Assembly (NCBI GenBank): GCA_009193035.1
Contig: SWDT01000003.1
Span: 930,001 to 994,000, forward strand
Direction: 5' to 3'
DNA: 64,000 nt
Source: Halicephalobus mephisto
Taxonomy: Eukaryota > Nematoda > Chromadorea > Rhabditida > Panagrolaimidae
Part shown: positions 1 to 11,585 of the stretch, piece after piece
Position numbering within the stretch: the first letter of the stretch is position 1
Layout: each line of letters starts with the position of its first letter
Translations under genes and position numbers: made by a program
The notes under the pieces: model-generated
What the model was told of the DNA's origin: nothing
What the model saw: only the letters and a program-made list of their open reading frames with translations
Database searches by the model: none

Positions 1-740
1 AAGGTCGGACTTCGACTGTCCAAACAAGACAGATCACGTGTTTTGTCCTGTCTGGAAATGGGAAACAAACTCCCATCGCGAAATTACCTAATAATCGTAA
101 TTTTTTTAAATTAAAATTTTTATATAAAATTCAAACCCAAATCCCGCCACGAAAGTCCTTGAAGACCATTGTGATTTTATTTATTTTTAGGTAAAAATCT
201 AAAAGTAAATTTTCATTGTAAAATTTCTCAATGATCGTAATTTTTCTTTTTTTAAATTTAAATTTAGTTTTTTTTATATAAAAAATAATCAAAAAACATA
301 GTAAAATAAATTCCCATCCCAAAATTACCTAATAATTATAATTTTTTTCTTTTTTAAATTTAATTTAGATTTTATATAAAATTCAAAAATCCAAATTCCC
401 GCCACGAAAGTCCCTGAAGATCATAATTAGTATCCTTATTTTTAGGTAAAAATATAAAAGTAATCTAAGAAGAAAAATAATTAAACTCTCACCGCGAAAA
501 TCCCTAAAGACCGTGATCAACTTATTTTTTCGCAACTATGAGTAGAAACAAAAAAATTAAATTAACTTTCGCCACGAAAATCCCTGAAGACCATAACTAC
601 TCGTTTTTTACCAGTGCGAATGAAACGTGCAAAAGGCAACCTAGGATTAACCTCGGGTCCTGACGCGAAAGCCCCTGATAACCATGTCAATTTCACATGT
701 TTCCAACGCAGTGAAAACCCGTGCGCGAATCCTAAACGAA
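1..740. repeat. Cluster of dispersed 'cgccacgaaagtccctgaag' repeats
   Basis: A+T-rich DNA with five variant copies of a roughly 25-bp phrase resembling CGCCACGAAAGTCCCTGAAG followed by ACCAT, near 140, 400, 490, 570 and 665. Spacing is irregular, about 80-260 bp. The same phrase forms a larger array at 28.1-29.5 kb and appears near 53.5-53.7 kb. Short reading frames here have no coding character, and nothing else is recognisable. Confidence 0.75.
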
Positions 741-900
741 CTTTCCCCACAATGTTGTGATTTTTTATAATTTTCCATCATTATTGTGTGTTGCGAAATA
801 CATTGATTATTAAAGGAATGCTAATCAGGTACTATTACTAAAGACCGGCCGTGTGGTAGTCTCGTGATATATATCGTCCTTTAAAAAACCATTAATGACC

Positions 901-910
901 TTCATTTCAG
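901..910 (+). promoter_or_regulatory. Splice acceptor before the zinc-finger start codon (likely SL site)
   Basis: A TTCATTTCAG acceptor lies 40 bp before the ATG at 951, with no coding exon evident upstream. In nematodes this arrangement usually marks spliced-leader trans-splicing. An upstream noncoding exon cannot be ruled out. Confidence 0.5.
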
Positions 911-950
911 ACTACTCCTTGATGACTCGAATCTATTTCCGTTCGTGACG

Positions 951-2129
951 ATGCTCCCCCAGATGAATCAGCAACAATTGAATTATCTGCAGCTTCAGTT
1001 AATACTTCAACAAATCCCCAAAGCTTCTCAAAATGACTATATCGCTGCTTTTTACTCTAACCTTGTCCAGCAGCAGCAACAATATCTGTATTTCCAACAA
1101 TTGCAACAACAGCAGATTCCTCAAGATCTATTGAATATCTATCAGCAAATGATTCTGACTCCGTCCAAGGAATCCCTTCAAGCTGTGATTTCCTCGAAGG
1201 TAGAAAAAGTCCAAGAATCTCCAGCAGAATCACCAGGTCCCAAAAAGAGAAAAAGCCCCTTAGAAGTGGAATGCGAGTCTAAACGACCTTGCTCGTCTTC
1301 CTCTCTCGCCACTCCCGTTATCTCTGGACCATCTACTCCACGTAAGTGTTTTGAAGAAATTTAAATCGATAAGTTAAATCTTTCAGAACCTCCCGGCCCA
1401 GTGAAACAATCCAACAGTCAGTCTGACACAGAAGTGGAGGAATTCATCGACGTAGTAGGGGATCCAGTTCCCAAAACCAAAGCTCAACGGAAAGCCCATA
1501 TTGAATTCTACAGAAAACTAAAGTTATTACGAAACCGAGAAAAAAACCTCCAATGTAGTTTGTGTCTGGAATCTGTTAAAAACATCGAAAATGACGTCAG
1601 GGCCCATGTCACTTCCCACGCAGATGCAAGTATTCTGATTTGTAAGCTCTGCTCTCACTCGACTGGAGACCTCCACCGGATGTTTCAACATATGGGAACG
1701 GCTCATCCGAATCACAGAACTCACTACGAAGACAGACGGAACATGACTCAACTATCGGAGCTTCTGAGTATCTGCTTCCCCAGGAGCGGCTTGACGAAAC
1801 AAAAGAATGGAATTCACGACCTTGTTCAGAAGATTATGGATCAAACGAAAAAGAATTTTCCAGAAGCTTCAGAAGTCGAATGTGGACTTTGTAAAAAAGC
1901 AATTTCGATGAAAAAGGAATGCTTGACGAAACATATAAGTCTCCATCACGTCTATAGATGCAAAATCTGCAAGCAAGTCCAAGAATCAGAAGATGAAATC
2001 AGATTACATATGCAGCAACTTCACGGAAAAACTGACCCGAAAATGGGATCAGATTACCATGTTAGTACTGCTTCTGAAGCAGTTACTGGCATATTCAAAA
2101 AGTGCTTTCAGAAGTATCTAGATAATTGA
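951..2129 (+). CDS. C2H2 zinc-finger protein with glutamine-rich N-terminus
   Basis: Two exons, 951-1341 and 1387-2129, joined in phase (GTAAGT donor, TTTCAG acceptor), giving about 377 residues. The N-terminal ~70 residues are Gln/Leu-rich. A Ser/Pro/Lys-rich linker carries a basic KKRK stretch that could be a nuclear localisation signal. From about residue 187 to 345 there are four CxxC...H...H fingers, beginning CSLC, CKLC, CGLC and CKIC. A nuclear nucleic-acid-binding role is the family expectation. I cannot assign an ortholog. The ATG at 951 is preferred over an in-frame GTG at 945 because it is the first ATG after the acceptor at 910. Its stop lies only 88 bp from the stop of the opposing gene, so the 3' UTRs probably overlap. 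Confidence 0.88.
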
Positions 2130-2217
2130 AGCTTTAACTAATAACTCCCATGGATTACGGTCGATCTCGTGCACCGCCATATTTTAGAAATTTGGTTTTT
2201 GATCGATCTCATAAAAA

Positions 2218-5200
2218 TTAACCAACCTTGATGTTTGATCTTTCTAGATGCTCGGTTGACGGTAATTTTCGGCCTGTTCCTGGTCTTCTGAATCCAGGGA
2301 AAACGTCGAAAGATGATCTTCGAAATTCTTCTTGATTTATTGGAGTCAAAAGTTCGGCGGAATGAGTCCTTGTTTGGGTTTGCTGGACTGTCAGGAAGGA
2401 AGAGGGGCCCTGGGGTAGGGGACTCGGGCACTGGACGTTGAAGGACCCTGATCTGCTGTAGTAAGCTGGGTGTTGTTCGTGTTCGGGTTTCAGAGTAATT
2501 GAAGAAATTTTTGAAAATATTCTTTGATTCTGATTCTGGAGGGTTTCAGAAGGACTAAATCTTTCAGGAATTGCGATTTCTGGAGTCAGATTCACGGAGG
2601 AAAATTTTTGGAGATTTCTGTGATTCTGGGACAGTCTAGGACTGTATCTTTCTGGAATCTCGGATTCTGGATTCAGCGTCATTGAAGGCAAGTTTGAAAA
2701 ATTTCTCTGATTTTCTGGATTCAAGGACATCGGAGAAAATTTTTGAAGACTTCTTTGATTCTGAATTCCTCCAGGACCGTGGCCTTCGGGAATCTCGGAT
2801 TCTGGATTCAGCGTCATTGAAGGCAAATTTGAAAAATTTCTCTGAACTGCTCCAGAAGGACCAGGATTCTGATTTTCTGGATTCAAACATATCGAAGGAA
2901 ATTTTTGAAGATTTTTTTGATTCTGAATTTTTCCAGAACTGTAACTTTCGGGATTCTGGTCTTCTGGAAGAAAATTTTGAACATGTTTCTGATTTTGAGG
3001 TACTAATCGACCAGACATCTCGTTTTCTTTTTTTTCAAAGGAAAGAATGTCCTGCGAAGCCAGACTTTGCTCTTTGACCCGGCAATTGACAGAGATCTGC
3101 TTGTTCATCAGCGGGAAAACCTGGGCTATCTTTTTTGTGTCATTTGCAAGCTCCAACAAAACACTAAAAATTTTTCTTTTTTTTTAATTTTTTAATTAAA
3201 TTTAAAATTTATAAAAATCTTTGAAATTTTAATATTTTAAAAACTTTATTTTTTTTTAATTTTTTAATTAAATTTAAAATTTATAAAAATTTTTGAAATT
3301 CTAATATTTTAAAAACTTTATTTTTTTTAACTTTTTTAATTAAATTTAAAATTTATAAAAATTTTTGAAATTCTAATATTTTAAAAACTTTATTTTTTTT
3401 AACTTTTTTAATTAAATTCAAAATTTCAAAATTTTATTTTTTAAAAATGTTTTAATTTTTCTATTTTTCTAGATTTTAAAGAACTTTTTTTTTTATTTTT
3501 TATAATTTTCAAGAATTTTTTGAAAAAATTAAAAAATATTTTTTTTCAAGAATTTTTTGAAAAAATTGAAAAATATTTTTTCGAAATTTTTTAAAATAAA
3601 AAATTGACCTTCTTTGTTCTGCAGATTCTTTTTCGGCTTGGTTGGGAGGCAGGAAGTGCTGATAAAGTGGATTCGTGGCTACCGTACACTGCATCAGTGA
3701 CGGCGGCAGATCACATCGTCTTTTTACCGGTTTCTCTCTGAACAACGAAAGACTACTGTAACTATATAAAGAAAAAAGTGAAATTTATTTTTGAAGATAT
3801 TTGCAAAGAAATTCAAAAAATTTTGGAACAAATACGATAAAAAAATTCTAAATAGATCCAACAAGGCGACTTGAAGGAGAAATAGGTCCTACTAGTGTCT
3901 GAAATTTTGCCTAGAACTCAAGTCCTATTTGGAATTCAGGTCCTACAAGATCCTATTTGAAATTCAGGTCCTATTCAGAATTCAGGTCCTACTTGAAGTT
4001 CAGGTCCTACTTGAAATTCAGATCCTACTCAGAATTCAGGTCCTACTTGAAATTCAGGTCCCATTCAGAATTCAGGTCCTACTTGAAACTCAGGTCCTAC
4101 TCAGAATTCAGGTCCTACAAGGCCTTATTTGGAATCTAGGTCCCAAAAGTCCAATACAAAAAATAAATCCTACTAGTGCCTAGAGTTTTTATTAAAAAAT
4201 AAATTTTAAAAATATAAAAGTTTTTACAAATTCTAAAAAATACAAAATTTACATAATTATGAAACTTCAAAACGGCGGAATAAGGCTCAAATTTCACAAA
4301 AACGTGATTTTTTTCAAAAATATTTAAAAATAAAAAAAATAAAAATAAATTTAGATTACTGTAAAAATGAATTTTTATTTTTTTAAACTTACATTTCATC
4401 GTTTTTTTCGTTAGAACAAAATTTGTAAAGGTAAATGGCAGCAACAACAAAGGCAAGCCCTCCGGCAATGCCGGCAAAAAGTATAAGGACCGACAAAACG
4501 GAATTATCGTGTCTTTCAAATACCTAAAATTTAATTTTTAATTAAAAAAAATAAATTTTTGATAAAAAGTAAAATTTAATTTTTATAAAAAAAGTAAAAT
4601 TTTAACTTTAATAAAAAAAATAAAACTTAATTTTTATAAAAAAGATAAAAAAAAGTAAAATTTTATTTAAAAAAGAAAAAATTTAAATTTTATTTTTATT
4701 TTTAAAAAAATTCAATTTTTTTTATTTTTAAAAATCCAAATTTTATTTTTTTTTATTTTTAAAAATTCAAATTTTATTTTTTTTTTATTTTTAAAAATTC
4801 AAATTTTATTTTTTTTTATTTTTTATAAAAATTCAATTTTTTTTATTTTTAAAAAAATTCAAATTTTATTTTTTTTTATTTTTAAAAATTCAAATTTTTA
4901 TAAAATTTTAAAAATTCTATTTTTGCAAAAAAATAAAATATAAAAAAAGTTTTTAAAAAAACAGTAATGAAAGAAGACCGAGTCCTCAAAATTGTCATAC
5001 ATTTTAAATTTCGCCAAAAGAGCCAAAAGTCAGAAAATTTCACACGTTAGAGTTTGAAATTGACACTTTTGGAATTGAGTCAACAACCGTCCGAAAATGG
5101 AAAATTTGGAAAATTTGGGAAATCCTAAGACACGGAATGGCCCAATTGACTAATTAACAGAAAAAACGACAATTTTTCGAAAAACCAAATTTTCTCCAAA

Positions 5201-8120
5201 AATATTTTTTTTAAATTTATTAATTTAGAATTTTATGAATGAAATTTCTGTGTCGAGATTCTCCAGAATCCAGTAAGGGATTCTGAAGTCTGGAAATTCC
5301 AGAATATTTCGAAATTTTCGGACTTTTTTGAAATTTTTAAAATTCAAAATATCCAAAGTCCAGTGGAATCTTCGAGAAGGTTATGGAATCCTCCAGAATC
5401 CAGTAGAGGATTCTGAAATCTTTGGGAATTTTATAGATTCTAAATTATTTCGAAATTTTTCAACTTTTTTAGAAATTTCCAAAATCCAAAGCCTTCAGAA
5501 TTTAGTAGCTTTTCAGAATTCAGTAGAATCCTCCAGAATCTGATAGAGGATTCTGAAATCTTTGGGAATTTTATAGATTCTAAATTATTTCGAAATTTTT
5601 CAACTTTTTTAGCATTTTATGAAAATTTTCAAAATCTAAAATAATTCTTCAGAATTCAGTAGAATCTTCCAGAATCTAGTAGGAAATTTTAAAATCTTCA
5701 AGAAAACCAGAATCTTTTTGAATTTTATAAAATCTAAAAAAATTTTTGGAGTTTTTTAAAATCAAATAAAAATTTTAAGAATCATGACAGAAGTCTCCAG
5801 AATCCTCTACTGGATTCTGAAACTTTCTAAAATCCACCAAAATTATTATTTTTAAAAAAAATTTATTTTTTAGAAAATTTTTAAATAAAAAATAATTTTT
5901 AAAACAAAAAGTTGATCGAAAAAAATTTAATTCAGACAACTGTAAACGAACCCTGAGGCAAAATGCAGGTATTTGAAAAAAATAAATTATTTATATTTTA
6001 ATGTAGAAGAATTTTGGATAAAACAGAAAGAATGGAAATGGCAAGAAGTGTCACAACAATGTCTCCAAGTCATTCATGGAATCTAGGAAATAACATTACT
6101 AAAGTAAAAAATATAAAAATATTACGAAATTTTAAAAATTTCCCAGTTAAAATCAAAAATTATGATTTTCTTATAAAATTTTGAAAATATCTAATAAATT
6201 TTAAAAAAAAATTGTCTCGATGAAATTTCTTAATTTTCCAGTTAAAATCAAAAATTATTATTTTCTTATAAAATTTCGAAAATATCTAATAAATTAAAAA
6301 TTCAATTTAAAAATTATAAAAAAATAATTTCGGGAAAAATTATCTTAGCAATAATTTTCAAAATTTTCCACTCAAAACCAAAAAATTCAAAATTTTCCAC
6401 TCTGGACCAGAAAATCTAAAACTTTCCACTCAAAACCAGAAAATTCAAAATTTTCCACTCAAGACCAGAAAATTCAAAATTTTCCACTCAGGACCAGAGA
6501 ATTCAAAATTTTGGATTTTCTCAATTCTGAAAGATTCTAAAAACATTTCGTAGATACTGGAAAATACCATAATCTTATATGATATTCCGAAAGCCTATCT
6601 AGGGACCGTAATCCAGGGAAATCTTCAAAGACAAACTACTTCAATTATGTAAAACATTTCAAAAGTCCTTCAATAATAATTTTCTAAATTTGTCCAGATG
6701 TGAAAAATTTTAATCTTTGGAAATGATAATTAAAAAATTAGTAAATTTTTGAATTCCCGCGTAAAAGAAGCAAAAAAAGTAAAGACGGCAAATCCGGCAA
6801 AGTATCGACTTGTTTTTCCTACTCGCACTGCTTTTCTACCACTTTTACCAAAACCCCTGAAAGGTAAAAGCGGTAAATCTGGCAATTCCTAAGAAATCAA
6901 CTCGCTCTGTTCTGACTCGCGCTCTTCTGCCAAAGTTCTAAAAAGGTAAAAACGGTAAATCTGGCAATTCTTAAAAAATCAACTCGCGTTTTTTAAATTT
7001 TTTTATTTAAATTTAATTTTCCAAAAAATACTAAACATTTGCGTCAAAAAATTTTTGTAAAAATACAAATTTTTAATTTTTGAATTCTGGCACAGGTGCA
7101 GATGAAAGTAAAAATGGTAAATCATTAATGAAATCAACGTGCATTTTCCATTTTTACCTAAATTTTACAATTTTCCAAGAAAAATTAAAAATTAATTTTA
7201 GAATAATTTCGTTAAAAAATTAAAAACTTTAAAATAAAAAAAATTAATTTTTAAAAAATTTTCGAAAATTCTAAAATTATATAAATTTTAGGTTAATTAT
7301 TTTTTTTCTTTTTGAGACCAAAAAAAAATAATTAAAGTCGAAAACAAAAAAATCTCAAAATTGTTCGTAAAAATGTCACGAAACATGCAACTGGATAAAA
7401 TACAGCAGTTTTATTACTCCCTAATTTTCTTAAAAATTATTTTTTTATTTTTTATAATTTGGCAATACGTCAAAAAAAAATAAATTTTAGAATTGTAACT
7501 AAGCGAAAATAGACTCTGTAAGGTCCTGGAAGTTCAGTATAAGACAGGACCTGGGTTTTAATTTAGAAAAAATAAATTCATTAAAGTCGAAAAATATGAA
7601 AGTAATGATAGGTCCTACTAGGTCCTGCAAGGTCTTGCAAGTTCAGTGTAAGGCAGGTCCTACTAGGTCCTACAAGGTCTTGCAAGTTCAGTGTAAGCCA
7701 GGTCCTACTAGGTCCTTGAAGCTTAGTGTAAGGCAGGTCCTACTGGGTCCTGTGACCTTAGTGTGATGTTAGATAGGTCTTCTAGACCCTAGAATATTAC
7801 TAATAAATAAGACCTACTAGGTCCTGAAACAGGCCCTACTAGGTTATATAATTCCAAAAAGACCTAAAATATGTCCTAAAAATGAACTTTTCAAAATCCT
7901 AAAACTCCGAACAGCAACTAGTAGATCCTGCTAGGTCCTAAAACAGGCTCTACTAGGTCCTGAAAATTCCACAATTTAAAATAAAAATTTATTTTTAATT
8001 ATTTTTAAAATTATTTTTAAATTTTGAATTTAATTATTGTAGAAAAATTTTTTTTAAATTTTCACTTACCTTTACAATGAGTCTTTCGAAGTAATCGAAA
8101 ATTTTCGGAAACCCCATCAT
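2218..8120 (-). CDS. Single-pass membrane protein with repetitive Asn/Pro/Gln-rich tail
   Basis: Four phase-consistent exons on the minus strand: 8120-8070, 4523-4393, 3755-3609 and 3163-2218, about 424 residues. The first exon follows a TTTCAG acceptor at 8128 and begins MMGFPKIF, suggesting trans-splicing. One hydrophobic segment at about residues 26-50 (core LFAGIAGGLAFVVAAIY) is followed by Lys and Cys. The last exon, 315 codons, carries about seven degenerate units of roughly 30-36 residues around an 'LNPE.EIPE' and 'NLQKF' theme. I do not recognise the family. Short N-terminus, one membrane span and a long disordered tail suggest a membrane scaffold or adaptor; that is inference. The intron at 4524-8069 is 3.5 kb of repeats. 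The three 3' exons are solid; the first exon is less certain. Confidence 0.68.
2280..3010 (-). repeat. In-frame coding tandem repeat in the membrane protein tail
   Basis: Within the last exon, units read roughly 'NQRNLQKFPSMxLNPESEIPE' with variation, about seven times. DNA units of about 90-110 bp are visible, so the protein tail probably grew by unequal exchange. The antisense strand is also open for long stretches because of this periodicity; I treat those frames as shadows. Confidence 0.75.
3165..3608. repeat. A+T-rich tandem repeat in intron
   Basis: The intron between the last two exons of the minus-strand membrane protein contains about three near-identical units of roughly 80 bp (for example 3225-3300 and 3300-3385) made of A- and T-runs. 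No function is visible. Confidence 0.7.
3850..4150. repeat. 'aggtcctac' minisatellite
   Basis: Alternating 18-bp variants such as TTCAGGTCCTACTTGAAA and TTCAGGTCCTACTCAGAA run for about 250 bp. The reading frames over this tract, rich in the phrase FRSY or VLLEIQ, are products of the repeat rather than genes. The 'aggtcctac' core returns at 7510-7960. Confidence 0.85.
4524..5935. repeat. Repeat-filled 3' part of the long intron
   Basis: Positions 4540-4960 are A/T homopolymer-rich with 40-50 bp units. Positions 5220-5830 hold about four units of 130-140 bp with 'ctccagaatccagtagaggattctgaaatc'-like content, related in wording to the HSE-like satellites at 34.4-35.2 and 46.9-48.1 kb. No exon of the host gene is evident here. 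Confidence 0.65.
5936..6086 (+). CDS. Possible 3' exons of a small unrecognised gene inside an intron
   Basis: Two exon-like blocks on the plus strand, 5936-5968 and 6007-6086, are bounded by TTCAG, GCAG|GTATTT and TGTAG and join in phase across a 38-bp intron. They encode about 36 residues reading NCKRTLRQNA then EEFWIKQKEW and ending VIHGI before TAG at 6084. No upstream exon or start codon was found. Residue use (three Trp, several charged residues) is unlike the A+T-rich surroundings. It may instead be a chance open stretch; the minus strand here also reads a short hydrophobic frame ending at 5997. Confidence 0.25.
6087..8069. repeat. Minisatellites and interspersed repeats in the long intron
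   Basis: Positions 6360-6510 hold about five 29-bp units around 'ttttccactcaagaccagaaaattc'. Positions 6740-6990 hold a degenerate member of the repeat found at 14.86 and 25.92 kb ('actcgctctgttctgactcgc', 'ggtaaatctggcaatt'). Positions 7510-7960 hold about ten units around 'aggtcctactaggtcctgcaag'. No coding sequence is recognised. Confidence 0.7.
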
Positions 8121-8127
8121 GCCATCA

Positions 8128-9090
8128 CTGAAATGAAAATTAATCAAATTTTTTCGAAAATTAAATTGAAATTTTTTTCTGAAAATTAAATTTAAAAAAT
8201 TTTTCCGAAAAAAAAAGAACAATAAAAAATTAGAATTTTTTAAATGTTATACGACAGTTGGTCCCTTGGGGCGTTCCGTCCTTCGACTCGCACTGGTTTC
8301 AAATTTTTTTTTATTTTTAAATTAGTTTTTTTTAGTTTCTTGATTACTATTTTAGACTAATTTTAGGAACTAAGAAAATTGGTCTTAAAGTGAAAAAATT
8401 AATTTTACAAAATAAGAGATCATTGCCTCAGGGAATGAACTACCGTATAGTCGATTTTTCTTCTTTTTGAAATTTATTTTATCATTATCATTTTAGGTTG
8501 ATTTTGAAACTAAAAAATGGTATTAAAAATAAAAAAAATTAATTTTTATGAAATTATGAATCCATTGCCTCAGGGAATAAACTACTGTATAGTCGATTTT
8601 TCTTCTTTTTGAAATTTACTTTATTTTTATTATTTTAGGTTGATTTTGAAACTAAAAAAAGGTCTTAAAAATAAAAAAAATTAATTTTTATGAAATTATG
8701 AATTCATTGCCTCAGGGAATGAACTACCGTATAGTCGATTTTTTTCGTTTCAAGATCTATTTTATTATTATCATTTTAGGTTGATTTTGAAACTAAAAAA
8801 ATTATCTTAAAAATAAAAAAAATTAATTTTCATAAAATTATGAATCCATTGCCTCAGGGAATGAACTACTGTATAGTCGATTTTTCTTCTTTTTGAAATT
8901 TATTTTATTTTTATTATTTTAGGCTAACTTCAGAACTACCAAAAATGGTCCCAAAACAAAAAAATTAATTTTCATAAAATTATGAATCTAATGCCTCAGG
9001 GAAAAATCGATTACTTTATAATTCATTTTTTAAAATTATTTTAGGCCAATTTTAGAAATAAAAAAAGTAATTAAAAAAAGTAAAAAATGA
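8128..9090. repeat. Tandem array with ~145-bp period
   Basis: Five copies of a unit of about 145 bp carry 'ttgcctcagggaatgaactaccgtatagtcga'-like sequence at about 8414, 8560, 8705, 8846 and 8990, followed by T-rich stretches. Flanks at 8260 and 9100 share 'cgactcgcactggtttc'. No gene is seen. Confidence 0.85.
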
Positions 9091-9099
9091 ATCATAAGA

Positions 9100-9800
9100 C
9101 AGTTGCTCCTCCGGAAAATTCACCCCCTTGTTAACTCGCACTGGTTTCGATTTTTCACTTTCGACCAGTCTTGGGTCACTTAATTGGAATGTCGGTCCAT
9201 TTCAGCGACCAAAGACTGGTCTGAAACTAGGAAAAAAAAAATTCATGTTGCGAAATTGGGGAACAAATATTTCCTGGGATCAACCGTCACAAGGAAGCAA
9301 CCATTTTGGGAGAACAAAAATGTCAAAAGAAAAGTCACCAGAGTAAATACCGTAAGAAAGGAGTCATTTTAGAGAGGTGAATATCCTAAAAGACGAAATA
9401 CTACAAAAAAGCAATTGTCGTAGGGAAGTAACTATTTAAGGGGAACAAATATCCCGCAGGAGAAATAATTAAAGAAGAATAAATACCACAAGGGGGGAAA
9501 TATTGCAGGAGTCCACCACCGGAGGGGAGCAAATGCTACAGGGGGTAAATACCCTACAGTAAAAATTATTACAGACACCAGCTATCCCAGGGGAAGAAAT
9601 TATTCCCAAGGATCAATCAAATCAGGAAGGATCTATTCCCAGGGATCAACTACCTCAGAGGAAGAAATTATTTCCAAGGGTCAACTACCTCAGGAAGAAT
9701 CTATTCCCAGGGATTAACTACCTCAGGAAAGATCTATTCCCAGGGATCAACTACCTCAGGAAGGATCTATTCCCAAGGATTAACTGCCCCAAGAGACCAA
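9100..9800. repeat. Degenerate 'cccagggatcaactacctcagga' minisatellite
   Basis: From 9590 to 9790 about six units of 33-35 bp read 'tattcccagggatcaactacctcaggaagga'. Upstream, 9370-9590 repeats shorter purine-rich phrases ('gaaataccacaagggg') that look like decayed relatives. Open frames at 9128-9372 have no family resemblance and lie in the same low-complexity context. Confidence 0.7.
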
Positions 9801-9883
9801 TTTTCTCAAAAAACAAACATTCCGGGGACAGAAATACCATAAAGAAACAATTTTTGTCCACTTTTTTTTCTGAATTGCCATAC

Positions 9884-10041
9884 CTTAGAAAACAGAATAT
9901 CGAACATAAATGTGCAAAAAAGGCAATTTTCCAGAGGCATCTTGTCGGGCAAGTTGCTTAGCTCTTCTACACGTGGTTTTAAATTAATTAAGTCTGGAGA
10001 ATAACCCGGAGCTTTTCCATTCAAAAAGAGTGCCTCTGGGG
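9884..10041 (-). CDS. Orphan exon-like open block
   Basis: A 158-bp minus-strand block is bounded by an ACAG acceptor and an AAG|GTATGG donor. It is open for 52 codons and reads PEALFLNGKAPGYSPDLINL and onward. Its end phase does not match the first exon of the membrane-protein gene at 8120, so I do not join them. It could be an exon of an unrecognised gene, an alternative 5' exon, or a relic. Confidence 0.2.
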
Positions 10042-10790
10042 CTGTTTTTTTATTTCAAAAAACCGGTTTTATTCGAAAAATACGAATCTCGATGAAATCA
10101 AAAATCTATTATCAAAGATTACTGTAGTCAAATTTGTGAATTTCAAATCGTCTTGAAGGGATTACTGTAGTGGTAATTATGGTCTTTTCAGCGTCCAAAA
10201 CACAATCAGTAATTTCCAAGGACGGACAAGGTGTTCAATACCCTATGTACAAAAAAATTAAAATTTTGATTTAATAAAAATTCAATTCATCAGTATTATT
10301 TTTTATTTTTGTCACAAATATGAAATATTCATTAAAAATATGACAATTATTATATTTCGTAATTGTTACGAGGGCTAAAAATTACTTTTTTTGTGTATTG
10401 GAGTTTTTTTTGGATAGTGACTAAAGTCCTGATTTGAGTTGGAAATAGACACTATCCAAAATCTCTGCACACAAAAAGTGTAACTTTTGGTACAGTAACA
10501 AATATTAATCACTTTTTTGTTGTAATTTCCATCATAAATACCAAATATTCATGAAAAATATTTCGATTATTATATTTCGCAATTTTTACAGTATCAAAAA
10601 TTACATTTTTTGTGTACGTATCCCAATTTAGGAACTTCTAGATTTACCTAAAAAGTATATTTCGGAAATATTAATTACGAAACAACCTAAGAAAAATCAA
10701 ACCACATTGTAAAAAAATAAATTTTTTGTTTGACATTTTGAGAGAAATCACGTGCTGTGGATAAATCAACATTTTTGAACATGTATCTTC
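10042..10790. repeat. Noncoding stretch with imperfect hairpin and direct repeats
   Basis: About 110 bp (10375-10490) form an imperfect palindrome: 'attactttttttgtgta...ggatagtg' returns inverted as 'cactatcc...cacacaaaaagtgtaac'. A roughly 85-bp direct repeat sits at 10315-10400 and 10530-10615. This could be a small decayed non-autonomous element. No gene is seen. Confidence 0.5.
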
Positions 10791-11370
10791 GATGGGGTTA
10801 TGTATTGTAAAAAGATAAATTTCTAGCTTAGTATTCTCGGATAATTACGTGCTGTGGATATATCAGCATCCTTAACTAATTTAAATCCAACTATGTACTG
10901 TAAGAATATAAACAATTCTAAATATTTTCAATATACACACATACTTCTCTAGTATCAGCATCCTTAACTAATTTAAATCTAATTATGTACTGTAAAAATA
11001 TAAACAATTCTAAATACTTTCAATATACTCACATACTTCTCCAGTATTAACATCTCTAACCTTCATCTAATTATGTACTGTAAGAATATAAACAATTCTA
11101 AATATTTTCAATATACGCACGTACTTGTCCAGTATCAACATCTCTAATTCCAATCCAATTATGTACTGTAAGAATATAAACAATTCTAAGAATTTTCAAT
11201 ATATATACATATTTCTCCACTATTAACATCTCTAACTAATCTTCACCTATGTACTGTAAAAACACAAACAACTCTAAATATTTTCAATATACGCACGTAC
11301 TTCTCTAGTATCAACATCTCTAATTCCAATCCAACTATATACTGTAAGAATTTAAACATGTTTAATTACT
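10790..11370. repeat. Tandem array, ~90-bp period, downstream of the HECT ligase gene
   Basis: About six units contain 'tatgtactgtaagaatataaacaattctaaat' and 'ctccagtatcaacatctctaa' at about 10891, 10985, 11072, 11161, 11248 and 11337. It ends about 200 bp beyond the HECT gene stop codon. No coding content. Confidence 0.85.
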
Positions 11371-11585
11371 TCTAATCCAACCATGTAAAATCAAAATACC
11401 AAGATTCTCACATATTTAGTTTACCTTCATAGTGTCCCCAAATCACCCCATCTCCTAAAAATCCATTTTTTCCGCTTTCCTGTCCCCTCACAATCCTAAT
11501 TTCTTCCATAAGCACATTACTTCATTTCAATCAAGATTATACAAAATTAAAAACTTACAAAAAATGACTAGAAACAAAAATATTT

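Noticed and set aside
2682..3077. 131-codon plus-strand frame over the membrane-protein tail
   Set aside because: Antisense to a repeat-coding exon; repetition keeps several frames open. No splice or start support.
9884..10041. Joining this block to the membrane-protein gene at 8120
   Set aside because: The strong donor ends in phase 0 while the next exon would need phase 2; only a poor donor would fit.
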